Below, piece by piece: positions 38,750 through 51,291 of a stretch of 51,291 nt of DNA. Below the pieces are notes generated by a model that saw only the letters and a program-made list of their open reading frames with translations, ran no database searches and was not told the origin of the DNA. Where the stretch lies: positions 1 through 51,291 of the forward strand of contig JAAAUF010000199.1 of the NCBI GenBank assembly GCA_015499985.1. Reading direction: 5' to 3'. Source of the stretch: Haplosporangium gracile. Taxonomy: Eukaryota > Mortierellomycota > Mortierellomycetes > Mortierellales > Mortierellaceae. Each line of letters starts with the position of its first letter. The first letter of the stretch is position 1. Both the position numbers and the translations under genes were made by a program.

Positions 38750-41414
38750 TCAGACTTTGGTAGCGGTCCAACGAGCACACTCATAGACATATTTAAGCAT
38801 CCCATGGGGGTTGGCCATATAAGTGCTCTTGGCTGGCTCCTGAATCTCCAGCTTGAACCCAATCGTCTTTGCTAACTCAATCACTTCCTCCAGACTGAGC
38901 TCCACCGAGATTTCGTTGGGGGTGTTCTCAAAGTGCCACAGCAACGGACCTACAATAATGCAATTGCGATGGCGTTATTTTTTTTTTTAGAAGCCAAAAA
39001 AAGAATCGAATCGGTTAATTGGTATGCTCGCGGGCGAGGTTCGATTGACCAGGCAGTTCGATATGCCGGGAAGAAGGAGAAAATAGACCTTCCTTCCTTC
39101 CTGGTCATTCAACAGCCAGCCAGAGTGGAGAAGAAGCAAGAAGAGGAATGAAGACGAGGAAAAAAAGGGAGGACCCGCGCTGTTTCTCAGATCTGTTCAT
39201 GAAACGACACAGTTCCGTTCCCTGCACCAACTCTAAACGCAGAAATAGGACGGCAAAGGTAATAAACAACCACCCTTCCTCCGAATAAATGTTTAAGAGG
39301 AGTGACATGCAAGGGAATGACTATTTTTGGGAGTCTCAGCGAGGACTTTTACACAACAAGGTGTCAGATCGGTCAAGAGGGAAGGAGGAGGAAAAGGAGG
39401 GGTTTCAAAGCATGCCATTGTGGATGTTTTGTCGATCTTTGGAAGGTGCAAGACAACGCCAGTAGCCCTACGCATTAATTCTCTCGTTGTTGCTGTTTGT
39501 CTGCATGTGGTGTCTGTATAACTGCGTGTCTGTCGGTATGTTTTCCTGGAAAGGTTGTAAAGAGTAGTGCAAGAAAAGGAACAAGCTCGAGCAATTATGG
39601 TGGCGTTATATGCAGGGACTCATGCATAAGAGCACCCAACGTTTAAGAGCCACTTTTTACAGCTGTTTCTCAAAAAGGATCATTTCAGAGAACAAAATGA
39701 AGCTTACCGGCATTGATCCAGACACCTCCCTTCTTCAGGATCTTGTAGATGGTCTCCAGATAGTCCACAATGTTCTTGGCGGTATCGATGAAGAAGCATG
39801 TTACCACCGCATCCCATTTCCCTATTCTCAGAAAAATAAAAATAAAAAAAAACAAAAAAAAACAACGATATCAGAGACCAACAAAAAATGTAATGATACA
39901 TGTGGAGTTCGAAATCAAATTATCATCCCGCTCGCCTTTCCAATATCTCTATTTTGTCGACGACATATAAAAAAAAGCGCCTGATCATATTTTACCGTAG
40001 TTCTCTTCTTCCATGCCATAGACTTCAATAAAATCTCCAGCGACCATCGAAAAGTCCGTGCCCCGAGGGATCTCGCTAGGGTTGACATCTGGGATCGTTG
40101 CCTCTGTCAGGACATCGCTCGATTTGATAATGTTCGAGAACGAGTGGATGTAAGGGTAGATCTTGAATTGGTTGATTTGCTGGGTCTTGTTCAGGATAAA
40201 GTTGGATGCAAGAAGCATGTAGTACGAGAACTCGTTTCCTTGAGCACTGAACCCGTCGTGGGCAATGTCAAAGGCAAGACGACCCAGTCCGGATCCTGGA
40301 ACAAGCACATTGATCCTGCCACGCTGCTCTACAGGTACTGATGCGAATCGGGTTCGCAGTTCTTGAATCAGTGGTTCGTAGATCGCATCTCGTTCGGGTT
40401 TGCCCTATGGTCATTGATCGACAATTTTAGGATAGTGAGTGGGTGGAAACATTGGTAAAGACTGCTCACATCCTAAACACATAATACGCTTTTAAATAAT
40501 GAATGCCTGTGAGCTTACTCCAGCGCTCCAGTCCCGAACAAACTGCTTGATAGTTCCTTGGACCTTCTCCATGTCCTGTTCTCTCACGCGAAGTGCTGCC
40601 GCATTCTTTGCCCGCTCATTCATATCGAGCTAAAGATTCATTATATAGAATAAAATACTATTAAAGGTCAGGTTCACTTCGCAAAGGTGTCATCGACATA
40701 GAGCAACCAAAGACAACAGAACACCATATTATTACCTTTGCGGTGGAGCGCTCATCGTTCACGAAGATCTGTTGGTCTTCACAGATAATCTTGATGATCT
40801 CGTAGTTAGCCTCAATGGCATCGTCGATCCGTTCCATCCTCTCAAGATATGTCGGCAGCATCCTTAATGGGCATAGTCAACGGCGTGCACACAAATCAAA
40901 AAATAGCAATTGATGTGATATTAGTACAAAAATGATCGCCTGTCAATTGTATATCATGCCTCATCCACACATGGTCCTTGCTGTCAACTACGTTGACCGT
41001 AGATCGCGGAAATAAAGCTTACTTTTGTTGCCTCTCTGGCAAGGTATAAAAATCGGTTCGTCGACGATGGTTGGCATACATGGCACTGGCCTTGTATTGA
41101 GAGAACGCCTTGATGATTTTGTGAAAATGCAGCGTCTCTTCGTGCACTGCATCATCGTCTTCCATTGATCCGTGGTGATCATGGCTGTGTCCATGGTCGT
41201 GTCCGTGTCCGCCGTGGTCATGGTTGTGACTATGATCGTGATCGTGCGAGTGTGAATGACCCCCATGATGTTGTTGTTGTTGATGTTGGTCATAATGGTC
41301 ATCGAACTCTGATCTATCCGAGAAGGTGTTCCTTGGCCTGGCAGTTTGCCCTTGCTCCTGTCTAATTCCCGCTTGCAGGGTTGTCTGGTGATGTCCTTGA
41401 TCAACTGGATTCAT
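38750..41414 (-). CDS. CARNMT1: Carnosine/histidine N-methyltransferase (N2227 family) with His-rich N-terminus
   Basis: Six exons (41414-41023, 40862-40736, 40629-40519, 40404-39996, 39821-39708, 38949-38750), 450 aa. The N2227/CARNMT1 family is S-adenosylmethionine-dependent and methylates the imidazole of carnosine; the human enzyme has also been reported to act on protein histidine. Landmarks: [17 protein letters not shown], the SAM motif [61 protein letters not shown] and the family signature [16 protein letters not shown]. The end [19 protein letters not shown] is also typical. Residues about 40-82 are an exceptional His/Asp/Gly/Ser run with alternating HSHDHDH units, then acidic EDDD. 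Intron 1 ends AAG; intron 5 (39707-38950) is long, 758 nt. Fungi do not generally make carnosine, so the natural substrate is open. Confidence 0.93.
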
Positions 41415-41565
41415 TGCGTGTCGGTCAAGGGTTGGTTACGTTGTTGGTGTCTGCGTGCGTGTCCAAGCGTTGCATTCGAGCACGAGGAGAAAGAAAGTCA
41501 CGACTAAAAATGGCAAATGGAATGGCCTGCAAAAAGAGTTTATTACTGACGAACGACATGAGCCA
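41415..41565 (-). promoter_or_regulatory. Tandem spacer with SRPK polyA signal
   Basis: Only 151 nt between the SRPK-type stop and the methyltransferase ATG. Minus-strand AATAAA at 41544-41539 lies 22 nt after the kinase stop, so the methyltransferase promoter must be very compact or lie inside the kinase gene. Confidence 0.55.
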
Positions 41566-44903
<3,338 letters not shown>

Positions 44904-46317
44904 ATGTCTATCGTCGACGAGATCCGCTCCGGAAACTTTTCTCTCTACGGTCAATGGTAAGAGAATGCCTTTTCGCTCTGCTGCCCTACTTCCTCTCGAA
45001 CATTGAAACTTTGCGATCCATCACAAGGGGAGGAACGGCACAGTGAACTGACCCTTTTTGTTTCTCTCTCTTTTTTTTTTCATTGTTCAACTAGGTGTGG
45101 TCTTTTAGCCATCGTGGGTATGTACAACATGAAGCGACATGCAAACATGAAGCCCCGGGAGGACAGGATGTTGCCACAATACTGTCCACGTTCTCCTTTC
45201 TCCACATCGACCCTTGTCCCTTTTGCACCCAAACTGAACAAAATGCAAGCGTACCCTGCCTTCTGACAATTGTCTCTTGTTGTTTCGTCCTTTCTTCAAT
45301 GTTAGCCCTCATCTTGTTTGGTATTATCAACTTCAGCATCGGATGGTCTCTTATTGGATGGTAAACAACACATCCATTTCTTTCAAACTGGGCTGGGTCA
45401 TCGATGTCATAGTGCATCTCAGTACAACGTCCCTTCGGCCTACTTCCTATTGCTAATGTAGCGTCTTCCTCCATTCTCCCCTTGTTGCTTATTTACTTGA
45501 ATAGGATTATTGCTTTCCTCTTGGTCTTCATTGAAATTCCTCTTTGCATGAAGGTAACAAGATCATTTTCTTGATGAATCCAGAGGACATGATCAAAAAG
45601 GCTAAAGACCTGTCAACAAAAGAACAATGATCAACGCTGTAGCAGGGACTAACAGCAGGCTCATCATCATAATCTCTCCTTCTTCGCACGTTATGATTGT
45701 TTCTTTTTGATTTAGTGCTGCCCTACGAGTGAAAAGTTGTAAGTGGTGCATGTCTGACTGGCACTTTATGCAACACCCAGGACACGCTGATCGATCGCGA
45801 GGACTTTTTTTTTTCTCGTTTTTGAAACGATCCACGAAAACAAACTCATTTATCCTTTTTTTTCCGTCTCTTGGACATGATTTAGCGATAACTTCTTAAC
45901 AAAGTTCCAGAACTCGTACTTCCGCGCTGGTGCCTACTTGGTGTAAGTTGAAGGCAACAGGACTGGATAATATAACTTGCCATTTTTCTGATAAGCCTGC
46001 TCGCCATTTGATCAAAGGAACAGCAGAATGAATACGCATCCACCAATCAGATAAAAATTAATTTTTGGTGGCGCGCCTCGCCTCCAGAAAAACCAAAACC
46101 TTGAAAACTCACCACAGCACATTTTTTTCTGTCTCATCCAAATAGGTTTGCTATCCTAATGTGGATTGCTGTCGGTGTCGGCCACAGGAACCTCCAGGTC
46201 GTCTCGGCCCTGTTGTTAACTTTTGCATTTCTCGCATACACCTTTGCTGCCTTGCGTGGTCAGACCCCCACCTCCAGCGCAGTTACCGGAGGCACCGGCG
46301 TTTCTACCATTGTTTAA
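44904..46317 (+). CDS. TVP18: Tvp18-like Golgi membrane protein
   Basis: Seven exons: 44904-44956, 45095-45117, 45306-45360, 45505-45553, 45716-45738, 45886-45942 and 46146-46317; 143 aa. Four hydrophobic segments are assembled across the joins: WCGLLAIVALILFGIINF, then SLIGWIIAFLLVFIEIPL, YLVFAILMWIAVGVGHRN and LQVVSALLLTFAFLAYTF. Start NFSLYGQW, IGWIIAFLLVFIEIPLC, the CCPTSEKFDNFLTKFQN loop and the final transmembrane helix match Tvp18, a Tlg2-vesicle Golgi protein related to animal Flower proteins. Molecular role is not settled in the family. All joins are phase-consistent (2,1,2,0,2,2). Two exons are just 23 nt. Single-exon calls would miss this gene: no frame in the region is longer than 90 codons on plus. 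Confidence 0.9.
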
Positions 46318-46466
46318 ACATGCTTGGGCTCCAACACCGCACGTCTGCACTTTGTACAGAAGACTCTAATCCTCGCATCAAAAATTGTTCATACATCGCA
46401 TATACTCCTTGCACCATTTCATAATTTTCACAACATTGTTTCTTTTCATAAATAAACATATACGCT
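46318..46466. terminator. Convergent 3' region, TVP18 / RhoGAP
   Basis: 149 nt between stops. Plus-strand AATAAA at 46451-46456 for TVP18 lies within 11 nt of the RhoGAP stop, so the TVP18 3' UTR probably runs into the RhoGAP coding region on the other strand. Confidence 0.55.
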
Positions 46467-49345
46467 TTAATATCGTACAGACACTGCCGGTACTCGTTCA
46501 TGCCGTGTCGTGTTTGTTGTTGTCGTTGTCATCATCGAGCCACGAGCAGGCTGGCTCTCAGTTCGTCTATTCGTGGCCGGCTCGCGAGCATGTCTCCGCC
46601 ACCTTAACGGAGTCTGTTCCGACTCGTCGTCATCTTCCACCGAAAAATCTATGAGCGGCGTGCTGGTAGCCTCATCTATTTCCTTGGTCATGAGTTCATC
46701 ATAAAGATCAAACGTCGTCTCGGCAGGTTTGGTTTTTCTGGTTGAGGGGGACATGTAACTGCTGGATCCGATGGTGGTATCAGGCGAGAGAATCACTTTT
46801 CCATCTCGCCTTGGGTCCGATCCGTCTCTGGAGTGGTCCGTCGTCATCGTTGTCTCTACTTGACTGCGATCGATTCCCTCCCAGTTTTGTTGGTCCTTGC
46901 TATATTCGTTATCCTTTGCGCTGGGAAAGCTGTTGCTGTATTGTGCATTGGATCGACCCTTCGACAAGCGTTCCTCCTCCTTCTCGAGCTCAACACCCAT
47001 CTCAAAGACCTTGATCATCTCCAGATTCTCCATCTCCTCATGCTTCCGCTCCAGATCGCTCCAAATAGCCAACAGACCCTTCCTACGCTCCTCGTCACCC
47101 CCATCGCCTCCGAGCAGATTTTTGAAAAGCACCGATCCAATCTGCAGTGTTGGGCAAAAGATAAGGCCAAGGTTTGATATGTTCATCTTGGTGTAGTTTT
47201 CATAGTCGGCGAGGTTTGAAAGATGATGACACAGTGTTCCAAGTAGGATGTAGTTTTCCAGAGGCAACAGGCCGAGTGAGTTCTTGAGCTTCTGCTGGTG
47301 CTGAGATTTGGCATCTGAAAAGTCGATGTTGTTGAAAGTCGCCATTGTATCTGAAGGAATGACTGGCGATGGCACTAGATATATAAAGGCATGGGGTAAA
47401 ATATTAGACCTTGTTTTTGTTATCAAACACCACCAAGCATACCTATCAAACCTTTGCCTTTGAGACACTTACATTCGCGGAAGTAAAGCTTGAGGAGGGT
47501 GGCGACATCATGTGGGTTCTGGGGCGCATTTCCTTTTTGCAAAAAGTCATAGTCGTGTCCTATGCCAGAGTCAAATTGGAGGACGAGACGTTAGAAACGA
47601 CACTGTATTTAATTAGCAATTACGCTTTCCAAGAAAAAAAAAAAGGCATGGATGCTCCTTACCGTGGTCAAACATGGCTTTTAGACGCGCAACATTGGAG
47701 GTACTTCCTGGTACACGATACAAGCCAACCTCTTCAACACCCATAATGTCAAGATACTCTATGCACCGCGAAATAACAGCAGGCACTCCAGTAGTCTCCG
47801 AAATCTTGGATAGCCTTACAGCCTCTTCCAATGGTAGTCCAAAGATGTGATCCGCGATACCGGGTCGAGAGTAGTCCTGTTGCCCCTCATTCGTTCCATC
47901 AGCTGGATAGAGATAGATAAAAATACAAGCAAGATGAGGTGAGGCGCTTCACCGACATGGAGAAACACGAATAAATAATACAACTAAGACATACCTCGAC
48001 GCTTCCAGCGATCGGCAAGCCCACCGGCAATACCGCCCATGCCGCCGCGATCATCCCAGGCCTTCTTTGCAATTCCACCCCATTCAGCGCCTCGTGCCCT
48101 CCAGACTGAGCTCTTCTCATAGACAACTTCGGCAAGATCCGCTTTTTTCTCGTTGTAGTTGATTTGCTTCATACGCTCCGTCTGTTCGAGGGCCAACGCC
48201 TGGATCTTATGGAGTGATGCTGTCAATGTCGCTGCAGCCGCTAGGCTTTCTGGTTCCTGCGCATCGTCCGAGGACTCTCCATAACCCCCATTATGTCGTG
48301 ACGGATAGGCTGACAACTGTGACGCTCCAAAGTGCCCTTTCATGTCCGCCGATCCAAAATATCCCCCGTCCAGGGTAGATATCGGTGGCGACATTGTTTT
48401 GGTTGTCTGCGGGAATGCCACAGAGTATGAGGTCGAGGCTTTCGCGTCTGAGGTAGACCGTAACCTTGACCGTGCGCCGAGCAATGTTGGGTTCACTCCT
48501 GGAGATGTCGGACCGGAAGACGACAAAGTCGAATCGACCCGACTGCTCTCCAATGTTGGAATCACGACTGCTTTCGCTCCCGCACTGGCAGAGACGGGCG
48601 GGTGAGGTGGAGAGGATGATTGCGGCTGTAGGTGAGGTCGAGTACGTTGCGACGTTTGCTCCAGTTGAACCGGCTGTCCATCTATGGGGTGTTCAGCCGA
48701 TCGTGGCTTCTTTACTGGCGCCGGCGAGAAAACAAGTGGGGCGGAGACGAATTTAGGTCGTGGCAGCTCCTGGGACTGGGATAAGCCTTGGGCCCGTCCT
48801 GGGTTAAGCGGTGCGGATAGCGACAACGCCGCTGGCTTGTTGACTGTTGGAGGGATTGTGGCAGGCGAAGATGTGGAGCGGGTAGGATTATCCACTTTGG
48901 GCTGAAGAGGGACCGACTGCAAGCTCAATGGCTTCGCCTTGGGCTGTGGAGCGAGAGAGATGCGCTTTGGCTTTGGAGGTGGAAGGGGTGCACGTCCTGG
49001 GGTGTCGGATGCTGTCCTGGGTATATTGTTGGAATTTGGAGCTACGGAAGGGGTTAATCGTTCGAGGGGAAGGCCCTTTCGCAAAGGGCTTTGTCCAGCG
49101 GTCGCAAACGACTCGTCGACTGTAGGGCCATTTAAGAGCACAGAGTAGGTAGCATTGTTAGAGTCGAGTGGGACGACGGGTTTTAAGTTATGTCGAGGTA
49201 GAGGGATGGGAGTTCTTGTTGAAGAGGAGGTGGTGCCGTTGAGCATTGGTGCGTTGATGGTTCCAGGAAGAGTTGTTTTTGAAGAGGAGCGAATGCGATT
49301 TGGTTTGCGCGGAGGCTCCTTGACGATGTAGTCTGCTTCTGGCAT
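46467..49345 (-). CDS. RhoGAP-domain protein
   Basis: Four exons (49345-47995, 47902-47663, 47559-47473, 47374-46467), 861 aa. The RhoGAP domain at about 470-660 has FGLPLEEAV, VPAVISRCIEYLD, GVEEVGLYRVPGST with the arginine finger at about 513, PHDVATLLKLYFRELPSPVIP and YTKMNISNLGLIFCPTLQIG. It should speed GTP hydrolysis by Rho/Cdc42-type GTPases and so act on actin and polarity. The 450-residue N-terminus is disordered, rich in Pro/Ser/Thr, with PxxP-type stretches (GRAPLPPPKPKR, SSPPHPPV) likely to bind SH3 domains. A helical segment (LTASLHKIQALALEQTERMK) precedes the GAP domain. The C-terminus is acidic, then Ser/Thr-rich with poly-Thr (TTTTTTNTTRHE). The start is MPEADYIVKE; a CAATTAG one nt before the ATG could be a leader-intron acceptor. 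Which GTPase it serves cannot be told. Confidence 0.92.
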
Positions 49346-50343
49346 TCTAATTGGTCTTTGGGATAAAAGTAAAAAGAGAGAAAGGGATAGAGAGAAAATA
49401 GGGTGAATGGGAGAGTGCACGCGGGAAGAGAGAGGTGATCAAATCGCGGTCTGCTGAATAGGTCACGGACAGAAGATATATGATGAAAGGGAGAGAGGGG
49501 GAGGAATGAAGGAAGGGTGACTGAGTGAGTGAGGAGGGAGTAAGGGAGCCAATGAGCCATGCCAACAGGGTCAGTCAGCGTGTCGGTCATTCGGTCGATT
49601 GGGATCTCTCTTGCTTCCAGTCAAACCAGAGAGTGTCGTGACCACTCGATCCCTCGATGCGTGCAGAGCAGGGCGCATGTAGCAGCAATCGGATATCAAA
49701 GTATATGACCATAAGACACATACGCATACACACATAACCGTCAACAGTATCCGATGTTGACCGCTACTCAAAGTGCGATCATGCTACTGCCGGCACTTCA
49801 GAACTTAACATTCCGTGTAGAAGTTGTGTCATCCATTTTGACAAGAAAAGGACGGCGCCCTGTTCGCTCTCTGGGGGAATACGATTCCCACGGCCAATTC
49901 CACTTTCAGATACTGGACAGCTCTCTTTGGCTTTGGCCCTTATTTTTTTCTTTGTATGCTCTCGAACCTCCATGCTAAAACGTCATTCTAAGGTATCATG
50001 TGTGGTGACAAGTCGAGAAGGGAAAAAACATCTGAGAGCAGCCGCCTCTTCTTTTTTTTTCGATCGCTCGCACACAAGCAACACAGAGTGGTATCCGGTC
50101 CGTTCTTTTCTTTTTAGTTGAAGGCGTGGTTGAAGGCGTCGAGTGAAAAGGAACAGAGGGGGGATGAGTGGGGCCGGTGAAAGAGGAGAGCGAACTTTGG
50201 AGGCGGAGGAGGAGGCGGAGAATAACAACAACGTCAAGAGCAGAAAAAAAAAGAAGGCTTCTGAACCTTGAGCGTTAAGACTAAGTGAGGGGTGAAGGAG
50301 CCAAAGAGAAGAAAAAAGAACAGCAAGGGAGACAGGGGCAGCC
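49346..50343. promoter_or_regulatory. Divergent intergenic region, RhoGAP / TEF1
   Basis: About 1 kb before the TEF1 core promoter. Near the RhoGAP start it is purine-rich on plus (49370-49545). Toward TEF1 it includes GAGGAGGCGGAGG-like purine motifs (50190-50220). No gene supported; the small frames here are unconvincing. Confidence 0.4.
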
Positions 50344-50451
50344 ATGTGCTATGATTGGTTACTAAGTAGCAGTCACATTTGAGGTATAAAGCGAGAGTCG
50401 AACCACTCGCCGTGTGCACCTCCTTTCACTTTAACTTTTCAGTTTTTACAA
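50344..50451 (+). promoter_or_regulatory. TEF1 core promoter and leader exon
   Basis: ATTGG (reverse CCAAT) at 50354-50358 and a clear TATAAA at 50385-50390, then a C/T-rich stretch where transcription probably starts (about 50415-50440) and a short noncoding exon ending ACAA|GTAAGT. This is the strongest core promoter by eye in the window, as expected for EF-1alpha. Confidence 0.65.

Positions 50452-51291
<840 letters not shown>

Overview
The window is nuclear DNA of a filamentous fungus. Most genes carry several short GT-AG introns (I placed 48 introns, including one in a 5' UTR), fungal-type proteins such as a Kre9/Knh1-like wall protein and Tvp18 are present, and spacing between most genes is compact. 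The style (many introns, very short exons, A/T- and purine-rich spacers, a Gly-rich Rat1 tail) suggests an early-diverging lineage such as Mortierellomycota/Mucoromycota. That placement is inference. I saw no rRNA, tRNA, transposon, CRISPR or viral gene.

Layout, left to right. 1-8240: start of a CRAL-TRIO (Sec14-like) gene running off the left edge (-); FHA-domain protein (+); polytopic membrane protein (-); Cbp6/UQCC2-like complex III assembly factor (+); Ubx5/UBXN7-type p97/Cdc48 adaptor (-). 8241-14525: nuclear 5'-3' exoribonuclease Rat1/Xrn2 with a long RGG/GGY tail (+), convergent with thiamine pyrophosphokinase (-). 15449-21045: a very large (1625 aa) single-pass membrane protein built from LEA-2/DUF3712-like domains and a whole-array duplication (-). 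21046-29898: about 8.8 kb upstream of that gene with no gene I can support. 29899-35642 (all -): ribosomal protein uL13 (RPL16), a Kre9/Knh1-like GPI protein, and a low-complexity Ser/His-rich protein. 37380-43656: Shb17-like histidine phosphatase (+), carnosine N-methyltransferase with a His-rich N-terminus (-), SRPK-type kinase (-). 44904-51291: Tvp18 Golgi membrane protein (+), RhoGAP protein (-), and the start of translation elongation factor EF-1alpha (+) with its promoter and a 5' UTR intron, cut by the right edge.

The genes are mostly unrelated housekeeping functions (RNA decay, translation, splicing-factor phosphorylation, vitamin B1, respiration, ER/Golgi). There is no operon-like or biosynthetic cluster. 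The least ordinary items are the duplicated LEA-2 membrane protein with its extreme codon purity, the 8.8-kb gene-poor interval in front of it, the His-rich carnosine methyltransferase, the Rat1 tail, two GC-AG introns and several micro-exons. Exon boundaries were derived by hand from reading frame, splice consensus and family conservation; they are predictions.
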